From Halopseudomonas sabulinigri (lineage in GTDB: Bacteria > Pseudomonadota > Gammaproteobacteria > Pseudomonadales > Pseudomonadaceae), in contig DRHT01000025.1 in assembly GCA_011053055.1 (NCBI GenBank), forward strand, positions 1 through 41,970: a DNA stretch of 41,970 nucleotides, read 5' to 3'. Positions 1 to 10,084 of this stretch are shown here, in pieces. The notes beneath the pieces are model-generated. The model saw only the letters and a list, made by a program, of their open reading frames with translations, did no database searches and was not told the DNA's origin. Each line of letters begins with the position of its first letter. Within the stretch, counting starts at the first letter, position 1. The translations under genes were made by a program, and so were the position numbers.

Positions 1-80
1 CGACAGTTGGTACCAGGCTGGCGAGATAGCGCGATGGCTTCGCGCTTGAATTCAGGGCTGTATTTTCTGCGTTTGGACAT
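1..80 (-). CDS. IS3-family transposase OrfA, N-terminal 26 codons (partial)
   Basis: Starting with ATG at 80 and reading leftward, the product begins MSKRRKYSPEFKREAIAL, followed by a Ser-Arg-Gln-Pro-Gly stretch. This is the typical opening of the helix-turn-helix OrfA (Transposase_8 type) of IS3-family elements. A good ribosome binding site (AAAGGAG) lies just upstream on the reverse strand. OrfA binds the terminal repeats and is normally joined to the DDE catalytic OrfB by programmed frameshifting. Only this start is in the window, so it cannot be said whether the element is intact. Confidence 0.8.
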   Translation of the reverse strand, partial: MSKRRKYSPEFKREAIALSRQPGTNC

Positions 81-125
81 GAACACTCCTTTGGCACATT
101 GTGCCTCTTTTCAAGAGTGTCCGCA
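1..125 (-). mobile_element. End of an IS3-family insertion sequence (partial)
   Basis: The reverse strand carries the first codons of an IS3/IS911-type OrfA preceded by a short leader, so this is the OrfA-proximal end of an element that continues beyond the window. The outer boundary is not certain. On the reverse strand a TGCGGACACTC-type end begins near 125, while a TGACTCACGGG start near 150 would also suit an IS3 terminus. The neighbouring CBM9/DUF5916 gene loses its expected C-terminus about here, which supports a true insertion. The other end and the target duplication are not visible. Confidence 0.75.
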
Positions 126-2323
126 GTAACGGGGTAGAACCCGTGAGTCAAACCACGGGGGTCGTGGTATAGGGCTGTCAGGGAGAAGAACTGTTCCTTG
201 TAGAGTCGGTCGCCGTCGGTACTGAAGTCGCGCAGGGTGAGGTCTGCTATTAAATCCAGTCGGCCGGCGGTGTAGTGCAGTTTTGGTTTGATCTCACGCA
301 TTTGCCCAAGCACTAGATTCTCTGGGTCAGCTACGGCGCCCCAGCGGCCGTCCAGGTGTAGTGTCCAGGGCACATAGGGAGCGGTCTGAAAAAACCACTG
401 CCAATAGTGTTCATCGAATCGAGGAGCGTTGTCACCGGCCGAGAGGTCGCTTTGGTCTATGCGGTTGACCGCTCGGTTGCGATGTTGCCACCCCAGGCGA
501 GCGATAGTTTGATAGCTGCCGCGAAATTCACCCCAGGCGCCAACAGTCGTCTCCAGCGGCTCGTTATCCGAGTGGGAGCGCATATGACCGCCGATGAGGT
601 ACGCGCGGATGCGCGACTGGCTTTCATCATCCACTTTGGCCTGAAAGTACCATTTGCGGCCGTAAGCCAGATTAACTGCGCGATAGTCTACACGGCGTAA
701 AAAGCCCAGGTCTGCACGAAAGTCCGGCGATACATCGTAATACCGTGCCCAGTAGAGTGATTTCGGACCGTCATGGTTATAGCGTAGCTGCAGGTTATAG
801 CCACGCAGAGGATCGTCGTAATCGGCGCGCCTGACGTACGGCGTGATATCGCACTCCCCCAGCTCACACTCGGCGTCGGGATCCAGGTCGGTACAGCCGG
901 CGCTGTCGCACAGATCCTCGGCAAAACGCTGGGGATAGCGGGTATCCGACACCATAAACTGACCGCGCACTTTGTCGTCGATCCCAAGATTACCGGTGCC
1001 ATTAAAGCTCATCACGGCGTTGTGGTAGTCGTCGGCCGTACGCAGGGTACTCAGCACGCCCAGGCTGCGTTTATCAGACTGGTGCTCGTAGTTCAACGCA
1101 ACCGATTGGCTGTTATCCACCAGGCTGACGACATCCGAGCCGAGGTTATCCGGCATGTACAGTTGTGTCTGCTGGTCAAAAGCGGCAAGCAGCCCACTGG
1201 TGGCCGTTGGGCTGCTCCACAGGTGCGCCAGACCGACATCAGGCTGGATGATGTTGCGCGTGTACACCACTTCGTTGAGAGTACGAAAGTACTCGCGGGC
1301 ATCTACAAACAGCTCGCGCTTTTCTGGCTCGTAGGGGTCAAAAGGGTTGTTGATGCTGTCTCGGGCGATATCCGATTCGACTTCTGCGTAGTTGGGCTTT
1401 ACGGTCATCAAAAAACTACGGTCGGCAGAGATTTGGTAATTCAGATAAGCGCCAGCGGCATGTCGAGGCTGCTCCTCCACCTGATCAAAGCGTGCGCCTA
1501 TATCCCTTTCTTCATCACGGTCGTAGACATAGTGGGGAGTGACAGTCAGATGGCGGTTGCTGGGAACCGGAGCGTTAGCCTTCGGCGGTTCCTCGGTGAG
1601 CACCAGCTCGACTGCTGTAGCCAGTGTCCGCTCGACCTGACGGGGATAATGACGTTTGAACATGATCAGCAACTTGAGAGGCTGATCATGTTCATCTGGC
1701 GTTATGCGCAATGCTTCTCGGGGGATCGCCATTTCGACGCTGAAGCCTGTCGCGTCAATTTTCGCTGAAGCCTGCCACTCGGTATCCCAATCGTAAAGAT
1801 AACGATCGCTGATGGTGTCTTGCAGCACATCGGACTGGCTGCCGTGCGGGTTCACCCTGAACTCGTACTTGTGCAAGCCCTGCCCCGCAGGGTCGAGCAC
1901 CAAAGAAACGTAATCATCTTCTTTCAGGCCATCGCGCTCGCGCACCGCCGAGCGCAGGTTGTCGATATCGGGGTCTGGTGCGTCAAAGGCGGCGTAAAGA
2001 TACGTATCGGTAAATGCAACCCGAACCCGCGTGGGCACGCCTGCTGCACGTAAGCGGACCGGGAACACCTCGTAATCGATGGGTATTTCGTGGAGGTTAT
2101 GCCAAAAGCCGTCAGACAGGTCGCCGTCAATGATCGGGGCGTCGTGTCTGACATAGGTGTATACCCACGGCACCTCGGGGCTAGTCATTTCAGCGCCATC
2201 GACCGACTGGGCATCGGCGGCTTCCGGATCCTGGTCTCCCAGAATTTCCTGTGCGAGCGAATGCAGACTGACGCAGAGCAACGCCACCGGCAGAAACGGG
2301 CGCAACCCCTTGCACCGGTTCAA
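126..2323 (-). pseudogene. Secreted CBM9/DUF5916 protein, 3' end removed by the insertion sequence
   Basis: One uninterrupted reverse-strand frame starts at a TTG (2323), preceded by AAGGGA at about 7 bases, and stays open to the window edge, running through the insertion sequence without a stop. The protein has a signal peptide (hydrophobic stretch LRPFLPVALLCVSL), then a carbohydrate-binding family 9-like domain from about residue 45 to 215 (APIIDGDLSDGFW and later FRVNPHGSQ are typical). A DUF5916 region, usually predicted as an outer-membrane beta-barrel, follows with FLMTVKPNYAEVESD and FFPE-like REYF segments. After DGDRLYKEQFFSLTALY family resemblance stops and the frame reads insertion-sequence DNA. 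The final barrel strands are therefore missing and the product, if made, would be a fusion. Function of the family is unknown; polysaccharide or surface-related roles are guesses. Confidence 0.75.
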
Positions 2324-2502
2324 GGCAACATCCCTTTTTGCACTTGCAGCATAAATCCAATCCGAGTCTGCGTATCTACCAGAGCATAGCAAAGCGCGGC
2401 GGCAGCATTGCGGTCATGTCAGACGAGACGCTTTCCTGGGTTCTTTTGCGTGGGGTAGCGTGATTAGACGGGTTCGATTGGGTGACAAAGAGAATGCGGG
2501 AC

Positions 2503-2522
2503 GGCCCGGTCATCGCCGGGCC
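2503..2522 (-). terminator. Hairpin just downstream of the SDR gene
   Basis: Arms GGCCCGG and CCGGGCC (7 bp, 6-base loop) lie 8 bases beyond the stop of the leftward dehydrogenase gene. The stem is GC-rich and well placed to end that transcript. No uninterrupted T-run follows, only CTCTTTG about 13 bases later, so intrinsic termination is uncertain. Confidence 0.35.
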
Positions 2523-2530
2523 AGACTATT

Positions 2531-3292
2531 TCAGATGCAGGTGCTGCCACCATCAACAGGCAATGCGATACCCGTGGTAAAACCTGCGCCTTCGGAGCAC
2601 AGATATAGTACGGCGGCGGCGATCTCTTCGGCTTTACCGATACGACCAACGGGGTGCAGGGCCGCGGCGAATTCGGCTTTGCGCGGCTCAATGGCAGCAG
2701 CGCGGCGGAACATGTCGGTATCGATTACAGCGGGGCACACAGCGTTTACGCGCACGCCTTTTTTAGCGTACTCAACCGCTGCTGAGCGCGTTAGGCCGAG
2801 TACCGCGTGTTTGCTAGCGGCGTAGATACTCATCTTGGGCGCAGCGCCTAGAGCGGCGATGGAGGCAGTGTTGACGATAGCACCACCACCGCTCTTGAGC
2901 ATTAGCGGGATTTCGAAGCGCATGCACTGCCAGACGCCTTTAACGTTAACGTCCATGATGCGGTCAAATACGTCTTCGTTGCCGTCGGCCAGTTTATCTT
3001 GCTCGATTTCAATACCGGCGTTATTGAAGGCGCAATCCAGGCGGCCAAAATCGGCTTCGATCATATCCATCAACGCTTTGACCTCTGTGGCAGAGGCGAC
3101 GTTGCAGATCGAAAACACTGCCTCACCACCGGTGGCGCGAATGCCTGCTGCTACGGCTTCACCGCCCACTGCGTCTACATCGGCCAGTACCAGTTTTGCG
3201 CCGGCAGCGGCAAAGGCCTCTGCGGTGGCTTTGCCAATGCCTGCGGCAGCGCCAGTAACCAGTACGATCTTGCCTGCGAATGCCAAACTCAT
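2531..3292 (-). CDS. SDR-family NAD(P)-dependent oxidoreductase
   Basis: A 253-residue classical short-chain dehydrogenase/reductase with a Rossmann fold. The cofactor loop is TGAAAGIG (residues 13-20), the NNAG motif is at 90-93, the catalytic Ser is in NTAS (144), and the YxxxK pair is Tyr157/Lys161. The C-terminal LPVDGGST is also typical. The substrate cannot be told from sequence. Family members oxidise or reduce alcohols and ketones, and many are annotated as glucose 1-dehydrogenase or 3-oxoacyl-ACP reductase-like. I chose the start at 3292 because AGGAG lies about 9 bases upstream and the family begins here. The frame is open for 23 more codons upstream without family resemblance. It appears to be a single-gene unit. 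Confidence 0.88.
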   Translation of the reverse strand: MSLAFAGKIVLVTGAAAGIGKATAEAFAAAGAKLVLADVDAVGGEAVAAGIRATGGEAVFSICNVASATEVKALMDMIEADFGRLDCAFNNAGIEIEQDKLADGNEDVFDRIMDVNVKGVWQCMRFEIPLMLKSGGGAIVNTASIAALGAAPKMSIYAASKHAVLGLTRSAAVEYAKKGVRVNAVCPAVIDTDMFRRAAAIEPRKAEFAAALHPVGRIGKAEEIAAAVLYLCSEGAGFTTGIALPVDGGSTCI

Positions 3293-3462
3293 AACGCGAT
3301 GCTCCTGAGCTAAGGGCGCCTCAATAGCGTGCGCTCCATTGTTGTTGCCGGATAATAGCAACGCATCGCGTCAGAATTCGACTGGATCAGCTCTGTTGTT
3401 CACGCGTTATGCCGAGCACTGATAAGCACAGGTGTGCAAACCTGGCGAGTATGCCGGAGACG

Positions 3463-4563
3463 CTAGCGCGCGCCCAGCTCGGCAAGGTACTCAATGATCT
3501 CTTGATGATTACCCGAGAACTCCACGCGCACCTGCTTGCTCTCACGTTGATAGGCATACATGGGGTCGTAGTAATTCTCCAGCAAGCCTTTGATCCACTG
3601 GCGATGCAGGGATACATCACCGGTACGCTGCTGCTGCGCCAGCGCGTCGCGCATGATGGAATCCAAGGTTTGATGCTGCTCACCGCCCAAGCGCTTGCGG
3701 ATACGCAGCAGACTTTCCAGCAGGTGCTCTGCAAAGGCACTAAAAGCCTGCTCAGGCTCGCTGTGAACTTGAGCGTATTCAGCATGCATGTCGGTAACGT
3801 AATCGCCCAGGATGCGGGTGATGCGGTTCTCCTGGCTGTCCTCCAGCCACACCAGCGATGCTTGTTGCATGGCGGCAAACACGTTCAGCGGCACAGTGCA
3901 GCTACCGACCATGCGGCCTTCGTCTTCAAGCACTAACCTTTGCGCGCCTGCGGCGCGTACTTTCAGGGCTTCTATAGATAAGCGGTTTTCAAAGTCGATT
4001 TGCGTAGGTTGTGGCGTGGCGTGGCGGCCAAAGCTGGAACCACGGTGGTGCGCGTGCCCTTCCAGATCGAGGCTATTGCTCAGCGCGGCAATAACTTCGG
4101 TTTTGCCGGTACCGGTAAGACCCGCCACCAATACCGGCGGACACTGCACAACCGCTTCATCCAGCGAATCAATCAAGAACCGCCGCATCGCTTTATAGCC
4201 GCCCACCACGCGCGGATATTGCACGCCCGCGTCTGCCAGCCATTCCTGCACTAGCTGCGAGCGTAGCCCGCCACGAAAGCAATACAGATACCCTTGTGGG
4301 TTAGCCCGTACCTGCTCGACCCAAGCGTCAATACGCGCGGCTTTGATATCACCACTCACCAGTTTATGGCCCAGCGCTATGGCGGCGTCCTGGCCATTGT
4401 GTTTGTAGGTAGTGCCTACCTGCTGCCGCTCGGTGTCATTCATCAACGGCAGGTTGCACGACGCAGGAAATGCGCCCTTGGCAAACTCGATTGGCGCACG
4501 CACATCCATCAAGGGCACGTCAGACAAAAACAGCTGGCGAAAATCCTCGGTGTTATCGCGCAT
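3463..4563 (-). CDS. mnmH: tRNA 2-selenouridine synthase
   Basis: A 366-residue protein, about the usual length for SelU/MnmH. It uses selenophosphate to convert 2-thiouridine to 2-selenouridine at wobble position 34 of Lys, Glu and Gln tRNAs. An N-terminal rhodanese domain spans about residues 1-125 and carries the essential Cys95 in [11 protein letters not shown]-loop domain follows with GLTGTGKT at 148-155. The ATG at 4563 shares one base with the selD stop (TGATG), so translation is coupled. A TTG one codon earlier is also possible, but GAGG is better spaced from the ATG. It lies directly after selD, which supplies its substrate. Confidence 0.95.
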   Translation of the reverse strand: MRDNTEDFRQLFLSDVPLMDVRAPIEFAKGAFPASCNLPLMNDTERQQVGTTYKHNGQDAAIALGHKLVSGDIKAARIDAWVEQVRANPQGYLYCFRGGLRSQLVQEWLADAGVQYPRVVGGYKAMRRFLIDSLDEAVVQCPPVLVAGLTGTGKTEVIAALSNSLDLEGHAHHRGSSFGRHATPQPTQIDFENRLSIEALKVRAAGAQRLVLEDEGRMVGSCTVPLNVFAAMQQASLVWLEDSQENRITRILGDYVTDMHAEYAQVHSEPEQAFSAFAEHLLESLLRIRKRLGGEQHQTLDSIMRDALAQQQRTGDVSLHRQWIKGLLENYYDPMYAYQRESKQVRVEFSGNHQEIIEYLAELGAR

Positions 4564-5600
4564 CAAACAACCTCAACCCAAGGGCCGCCGTCTGCTGCAA
4601 CACATTCACCGATCGACTCCAGCGCCAGGCCTTCTTGCTGCGCTACTGACAGGAACTCGGCTACCGCTTCCGGAGCAACCGCAACCAACAGACCACCGCT
4701 GGTCTGCGGATCGCACAGTAGATGCTGCTGGGCTTCCGGCAATGGGGCGATCTTATGGCCGTAGCTGTCGAAATTGCGCAGCGTACCGCCAGGAATGCAG
4801 CCTTGCTCAAGATAGTAATCCACACTGGCGATCCGTGGGATGCGCTCTGCGTAGATGCGTGCCTTCACCTTGGAGCCTTCGGCTACTTCAGCCAAGTGGC
4901 CAAGCAGGCCGAAGCCGGTAACGTCCGTCATAGCCTGCACGCCCGCCAAAGTAGCGAAGCGCTGGCCAACTTTGTTCAGGGTGCACATCAAGTCACGGGC
5001 CACGCCAACATCTTCCGGGCGCAGCTTTTTCTGTTTTTCAGCGGTGGTGAGAATGCCAATGCCCAAGGGCTTGGTGAGAAACAGCTGAGCGCCGACGCGC
5101 GCCTGATCGTTACGTTTGAGATGCTGACGCAGCACATGGCCGGTCACTGCAAGGCCGAAGATGGGTTCAGGGGCATCGATTGAGTGGCCGCCTGCCAGCG
5201 GCATGCCAGCCTCGGTACAGACCTGACGCGCACCGGCCAGTACATCACCGGCAACAGAAGCCGATAGCACATTAACCGGCCAGCCGAGAATGGCGATCGA
5301 CATCAGTGGTGTGCCGCCCATGGCGTAGATATCACTGATGGCGTTGGTGGCGGCGATACGGCCAAAATCGAAGGGATCGTCGACGATGGGCATAAAGAAA
5401 TCGGTGGTGCTGACGATGCCCTGATCGGAATCGATACCAAACACCGCCGCATCATCGCGGCTATCGTTGCCGACCCAAAGCCGCTCGAAGGCTGGGCCAG
5501 GCTGACCGACCGATAACATTTCATCCAGCACCTTGGGGGCTATCTTGCAGCCGCAACCGGCACCATGGCTGTATTCGGTCAATCGCACTGTCTGGGTCAT
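4563..5600 (-). CDS. selD: Selenide, water dikinase (selenophosphate synthetase)
   Basis: A 345-residue SelD that makes selenophosphate from selenide and ATP. The glycine-rich start HGAGCGCK carries catalytic Cys16 and Lys19, so this is the cysteine form and not a selenoprotein. Other family blocks are [19 protein letters not shown], then AGGHSID and [12 protein letters not shown], which form the metal and nucleotide site of the AIRS/PurM fold. GGAGAG lies about 6 bases before the ATG at 5600. The gene is first in a two-gene unit with mnmH, so selenophosphate here at least feeds tRNA selenation. No selA, selB or tRNA-Sec gene is seen in the window. Confidence 0.96.
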   Translation of the reverse strand: MTQTVRLTEYSHGAGCGCKIAPKVLDEMLSVGQPGPAFERLWVGNDSRDDAAVFGIDSDQGIVSTTDFFMPIVDDPFDFGRIAATNAISDIYAMGGTPLMSIAILGWPVNVLSASVAGDVLAGARQVCTEAGMPLAGGHSIDAPEPIFGLAVTGHVLRQHLKRNDQARVGAQLFLTKPLGIGILTTAEKQKKLRPEDVGVARDLMCTLNKVGQRFATLAGVQAMTDVTGFGLLGHLAEVAEGSKVKARIYAERIPRIASVDYYLEQGCIPGGTLRNFDSYGHKIAPLPEAQQHLLCDPQTSGGLLVAVAPEAVAEFLSVAQQEGLALESIGECVAADGGPWVEVV

Positions 5601-5665
5601 GCAGGCTCTCCGGCTGAAAGATCAAGCCGCCGATTCTACCAGCCGACAGTGCCCACGCCTACGAC

Positions 5666-6661
5666 TCAGCGCCCGCGTCGGCGTTGTTCAAATTGATCCA
5701 GAGTGTCGCTGGCGACCATGCGCCCGAGTTCTATCAGCTCCGGCGCACGATAAAACTCGAAAAAGCGGCACAGGCGCCGGGGCACGTTGATCAGCACATC
5801 TGGCGGATAACCCGCAATTTTGTACTGGGTCAGGGAAGATTGCATGGCCTCGAATGACAGGTTCACCAGTTCCAGCATGCTGGCCGGGCCAGGTGGTGCT
5901 TCTACCTCGACCGGGGCGAGCTGATCTTCGTCACGAGAGTGCGGTGCTTCTTCTAGCGCGGGCTCAGCGGTGAGCAGAGCCATAGCATCGCCCTCCTCTT
6001 CATCCTCGCCTTTGCGCCCCAACCAGTTCGGTTTGATGGCCGTCATCCACTGATCCCATTGCTGGCGAATCGGCGCTGGCCGTTCGACCACCGGCATGCT
6101 GTAGCCATCCATTTCAATCGAGTTGAGGTTGACTGCCATAATCAGATCACAGTGCGAAGACACCACTGGCACGATGGGCAGTGGGTTCAGCAGGCCGCCA
6201 TCAACCAGTACCCGACTGCCCTGACGTACTGGCGAAAACAGGCTGGGGATTGCTGCTGAAGCGCGCATGGCTTGGTGCAGACAGCCCTGCTGAAACCAGA
6301 CTTCCTGTTGGTTAGTCAGGTCTGTCGCCACTGCGGTAAAGGGAATAGGCAGCTGTTCAATATTTATCTCGCCAAGAATCTCGCGAATACGCCCAAATAC
6401 GCGCTCGCCACGGATCGCGCCGAGGTTGCCGAAACCGATATCCAGCAGACGAATCACATCAAGGTAATCCAGCCCGGATACCCAATCTCGATAATCCTTA
6501 AGGTGGCCTGCAGCATGAATCCCACCGACCACAGCACCCATAGAGCATCCGGCAATGCAGGCGATTTCATAACCACGCCGCTCGATCTCCTCAATCACAC
6601 CAATGTGCGCGTAACCGCGTGCACCGCCGCTACCCAGCACCAATGCTACTCGCTGCCCCAT
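5666..6661 (-). CDS. Patatin-like phospholipase family protein (RssA-like)
   Basis: A 331-residue protein with an N-terminal patatin domain (about 1-190). The oxyanion loop is GSGGARG (10-16), the nucleophile Ser40 lies in GCSMG, and the partner Asp154 is in DGG, so the Ser-Asp dyad is complete. Family members are cytoplasmic or membrane-associated lipid acyl hydrolases. No signal peptide is seen. A C-terminal extension of about 140 residues has an acidic low-complexity stretch (about 220-265, rich in Glu and Ala), then a conserved-looking tail. Its start is 98 bp from the divergent acylase gene, so the two probably share a regulatory region. The substrate is not known. Confidence 0.87.
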   Translation of the reverse strand: MGQRVALVLGSGGARGYAHIGVIEEIERRGYEIACIAGCSMGAVVGGIHAAGHLKDYRDWVSGLDYLDVIRLLDIGFGNLGAIRGERVFGRIREILGEINIEQLPIPFTAVATDLTNQQEVWFQQGCLHQAMRASAAIPSLFSPVRQGSRVLVDGGLLNPLPIVPVVSSHCDLIMAVNLNSIEMDGYSMPVVERPAPIRQQWDQWMTAIKPNWLGRKGEDEEEGDAMALLTAEPALEEAPHSRDEDQLAPVEVEAPPGPASMLELVNLSFEAMQSSLTQYKIAGYPPDVLINVPRRLCRFFEFYRAPELIELGRMVASDTLDQFEQRRRGR

Positions 6662-6759
6662 AAAATGATGGCTCCCACGCTATTTGGTTAATCCCGATTG
6701 ACGTACCTGATCACTCTGCGCATGATGCCGGGATCGTTTCCCGCAGCACAAGGCACCCC

Positions 6760-9180
6760 GTGATCAAGCGTCTGTCCGTTCCTATAAAAATAGTGCTGTT
6801 TATTGCTTTGCTGCTGACACTCATCGCGCTGCTGGGTGTTTGGTATATGCATACCGCGCAGGCTCAACGCAGCGGCGATCTCCGACTAGGCAACCTGCAA
6901 AGCCAAGTTTCGGTGTATTACGACGCTTGGGGCGTGCCCCATATTGACGCTCAGAATGAAGAAGACGCCTACCTCGCGCTAGGTTACGTGCACGCACAGG
7001 ATCGTCTGTTCCAAATGGATATGTTGCGCCGCGTCGGCGGGGGTCGGCTGTCTGAGCTGTTTGGTGTTGAATCCTTTGCTACCGACCGCTTCTTTCGCAC
7101 TTTGGGTATTAACCGCTTTGCCCGCGCCTATGCCAAACGCCTGGAAGCAGAACCCGACAGCCCCCACGTAAAGCTGCTGCATGCTTATCAGGATGGCATA
7201 AACCAGTATATTGACCACGGCGGCAGACCGCTTGAATATCGGCTGCTGATGGCCAAACCTGATTACTTCACCACCGAAGACATCGCCCAGATCATGGGCT
7301 ACATGGCTTATTCCTTTGCCGAAGCCTTTAAGACTGACGTTCTGGTCGACAATATTCGCGGCACCTTGAGCGAGCGTCACTATAAGGATCTGGTACCCGG
7401 TTGGCCAGACCAGTTGCCGCCCGCCCGCTCTTCCGGGCAACCTTACATAGAGCTACTGCAACCCCTGCTGGAGCAGGTTTCAGCCATTGAGAAGGATTTC
7501 CCTGCCGGCCAGTTCATGGGCAGCAACGCCTGGGCGGTCAAGGGTGCCCGCAGCGCCAGCGGAGCGCCTTTGCTGGCCAATGATCCGCATATCGGTTTCT
7601 CGGTCCCTGCTGTGTGGTATGAAGCTCATCTGCGTACCCCGCAAAATGAAGTCTATGGCCACTTTTTGGCAGGTATTCCCTTCCCACTTCTGGGTCAAAC
7701 ACGACATCACGCTTGGGGTCTGACCATGCTGATGAATGATGATATCGACTTCTACCGGGAACGGGTCAACCCAGACAACCCGGATCAGGTGTGGGCTACC
7801 GATCACTGGGAAGACTTCAAGGTGCATGAAGAGGTCATCAAAATTCGCGGCCAGGAAGACCGTCTGATTAAAACGCGCAGCACCCGCCATGGCCCGATCA
7901 TCAATGACTTGCCCGGCAGTCTGGAGCGCCAGCCAGTCAGCCTGTTCTGGACCTTCCTTGATCCGGACAACGATTCAGCCAAAGCCTTTTACGGCTTCAC
8001 TAACGCACGCAGCATGGACGAATTCCAGACCGCTGCGGCCGACCACAGCGCGCCGGGGCTGAACATCGTGTATGCCGACACCGACGACAACATCGCTATG
8101 TGGGCGATCGGCAAACTCAAACGCTGGCCCACCAGCAGTAACGGCTTTGCGCTACTCAATGGCGGCTCCGGGCGCGATGAGTTTCTCGGTTATATGCCAT
8201 TCGAAAACAATCCAAAAATTATAAATCCACGCGAAGGCTATCTGTTCAGCGCCAATAATCCTTACCCGGAAAAAAACGTTCGCCGGCGCCTGCGTGGTTA
8301 TTACGCCCCTACCGAACGCGCGCAGAGGTTGCAGGAGCTGTTGGAACAGGAAGACACATTCGATTTGTCGCGTTTCAAAGCGATGCAACTCGATGATCAG
8401 CGTCCGCAGGCACTGGCGATGGTGCAAGACGCTCTGCCGCTGCTGGACTACAACCTGTTTAGCGCTGACTTGCGCGCACCTGCGGCCAAGGCTGCAACCC
8501 TGCTGGAGCAGTGGGACGGGCGATATGAGCAGGACAGTGCGGGCGCCAGCATCTTCCAACGCTGGCGTGATGAGTTGACTGCTGCGCTCTTCGCTGACGA
8601 ACTGGGTGAGCGTTTCAGCTTTTTCCGTAACACTTTCATGGCCAGCAAGACCCTGACCCATCTTTATTGGAAACCCACCTCACCCTGGTGGGACAATCGT
8701 CAGCAGCCAAGCTTGGACGGACGCCAGGCAGCTATCACCCATGCCTGGATCAAGGCAGTAGAAGGCCTGGTAGCAGATTTGGGTGAGCAGCCAGAGCAAT
8801 GGCAGTGGTCACGGTTGGCCAGCCTGCAACATCAACACGCATTGGCTGACCGCATCCCTTTTGGCCGCTATCTGAATACCAAGCCGGTGCCAGTAAACGG
8901 CGGCAATGAGACGCTGAACAATATGGCGTTCAATATCGGGGAGGCGCGCTACCATGTCAAATCCGGACCTTCTACCAGACGCCTTATTGACCTGGCTGAC
9001 GTTAACGCCTCCTTGGGCATCAACCCGCTAGGGCAATCTGGTAATCCGCTGGATATGCATGCCAGCGATCAGGCCGACATGTACAACGAAGGACGATATC
9101 GGACCCAATTATTCGATTGGCTTTCGATTGAAGCCTTGCCAGACCGACTGCAGATTCGGCCCGACAAGAAATCGCGCTAA
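6760..9180 (+). CDS. Penicillin acylase family Ntn hydrolase (peptidase S45)
   Basis: An 806-residue precursor of the size usual for penicillin, acylhomoserine-lactone and other amide acylases. A hydrophobic segment near residues 10-28 would send it to the periplasm. The alpha chain (about 40-250) has the family start YDAWGVPHIDAQ. Self-cleavage is expected before Ser255 in FMGSNAWAV, which becomes the N-terminal nucleophile of the beta chain. Downstream, LLANDPHIGF and MNDDIDFYRERV match the S45 family. Start is GTG at 6760 with AAGG about 8 bases before. Family members cleave beta-lactam side chains, acylhomoserine lactones or other N-acyl amides, and sequence alone does not decide which. 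It is divergent from the patatin gene and converges on DUF4892 with an 8-bp gap. Confidence 0.92.
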   Translation: MIKRLSVPIKIVLFIALLLTLIALLGVWYMHTAQAQRSGDLRLGNLQSQVSVYYDAWGVPHIDAQNEEDAYLALGYVHAQDRLFQMDMLRRVGGGRLSELFGVESFATDRFFRTLGINRFARAYAKRLEAEPDSPHVKLLHAYQDGINQYIDHGGRPLEYRLLMAKPDYFTTEDIAQIMGYMAYSFAEAFKTDVLVDNIRGTLSERHYKDLVPGWPDQLPPARSSGQPYIELLQPLLEQVSAIEKDFPAGQFMGSNAWAVKGARSASGAPLLANDPHIGFSVPAVWYEAHLRTPQNEVYGHFLAGIPFPLLGQTRHHAWGLTMLMNDDIDFYRERVNPDNPDQVWATDHWEDFKVHEEVIKIRGQEDRLIKTRSTRHGPIINDLPGSLERQPVSLFWTFLDPDNDSAKAFYGFTNARSMDEFQTAAADHSAPGLNIVYADTDDNIAMWAIGKLKRWPTSSNGFALLNGGSGRDEFLGYMPFENNPKIINPREGYLFSANNPYPEKNVRRRLRGYYAPTERAQRLQELLEQEDTFDLSRFKAMQLDDQRPQALAMVQDALPLLDYNLFSADLRAPAAKAATLLEQWDGRYEQDSAGASIFQRWRDELTAALFADELGERFSFFRNTFMASKTLTHLYWKPTSPWWDNRQQPSLDGRQAAITHAWIKAVEGLVADLGEQPEQWQWSRLASLQHQHALADRIPFGRYLNTKPVPVNGGNETLNNMAFNIGEARYHVKSGPSTRRLIDLADVNASLGINPLGQSGNPLDMHASDQADMYNEGRYRTQLFDWLSIEALPDRLQIRPDKKSR

Positions 9181-9188
9181 GCGGATCC

Positions 9189-10025
9189 TCAGCGGATGCG
9201 CGTAATACGCACGCCCTGCTCCGGTGCCGGCTGCCCTACGATCAAGCGCTGATCAGGGATGCCGCCGATTTTCAGAGCCTCTACCAAGGCTGGCGCGCCT
9301 GCACCGTCAATGCTGACTCGCAACAACGAGTCGGAGCGCAACATGCGCACCAGCAATCTAACCCATTCGACGGTGGGCTCCGCCTCAGCATGAGTCATGT
9401 CCACGGACGGGAGCAGCAACTCACCTTCGCGCTTGAGTACTTTAAGTAGCGTTGTAGGCGTGGGATACAGCGCCTCGGTTACCGCGGGTTTAGGGGTAAA
9501 CTGATCAAGGTGCAAATAACTGCGCTTGTTGCCGCGGGTAATCGAATACAAAGAGATAAAACGCTGCGGCTCGCTATCCAGACGCAGCGCTAAATAGCGT
9601 TGATCTTCGTCTGGGCCGTACAGCTTCGCGTTATTAAACACCTGGTTGGCCCACAAGCTGCTACTGCCGCATTCGCGGCCTTCACAGGTGTACAGCAACG
9701 TATTTGGCTGCTCGGTCAATTGCTGCAGCGCGTCTTTGAAAGCCTCATCCGGGCTATAACCATCGCGCATCTGCCAAGTAGCGCGCAGTAACTCTCCACT
9801 AGCACGCACTTCGCGCCCAGCGCGCAGCTGATTATTAATTCGCCGGATGCTACCGATAATGACCTGATACTCAGACTCAGGCAGCAACTGCTCCTGCACA
9901 GAGTCTGCGTGGCTGAAGGGCTGAATGCTGAGGGCTTGCTGAAAAGCATCGTCAGCCTCGGCGACTCCACTCAGCGATAGCAAAACAACAGAGCACCCAA
10001 GCAACGGGATATGACGCAAAGACAT
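9189..10025 (-). CDS. DUF4892 domain-containing exported protein
   Basis: A 278-residue protein with a signal peptide (LLGCSVVLLSLSGVAEA) and a body matching the DUF4892 family common in Pseudomonas. Recognisable pieces are ESEYQVIIGSIRRINNQLR, a YTCEGRECGSS segment with a Cys pair, and a Gln-rich linker near residue 115. The C-terminal third resembles OmpA-like or peptidoglycan-associated folds only weakly. I chose the ATG at 10025 because AAGGA stands 5 bases before it; nine upstream codons in frame lack support. It is the last gene of the leftward series after the alpha/beta hydrolase (59-bp gap) and may be co-transcribed. Function is unknown; the product is probably periplasmic. Confidence 0.75.
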   Translation of the reverse strand: MSLRHIPLLGCSVVLLSLSGVAEADDAFQQALSIQPFSHADSVQEQLLPESEYQVIIGSIRRINNQLRAGREVRASGELLRATWQMRDGYSPDEAFKDALQQLTEQPNTLLYTCEGRECGSSSLWANQVFNNAKLYGPDEDQRYLALRLDSEPQRFISLYSITRGNKRSYLHLDQFTPKPAVTEALYPTPTTLLKVLKREGELLLPSVDMTHAEAEPTVEWVRLLVRMLRSDSLLRVSIDGAGAPALVEALKIGGIPDQRLIVGQPAPEQGVRITRIR

Positions 10026-10084
10026 AGAATTCCTTGAGGCGGCGGCGGGCAAGCCAACAGCATACGCGGTTTGCGCTACCGCAG

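Noticed and set aside
1022..1768. Rightward open frame of 248 codons
   Set aside because: It is antisense to the CBM9/DUF5916 gene, has no family resemblance or ribosome binding site, and the opposite strand carries clear conserved protein sequence.
4563..5600. Selenocysteine codon in selD
   Set aside because: The active-site position is a TGC cysteine codon and the frame has no internal TGA.
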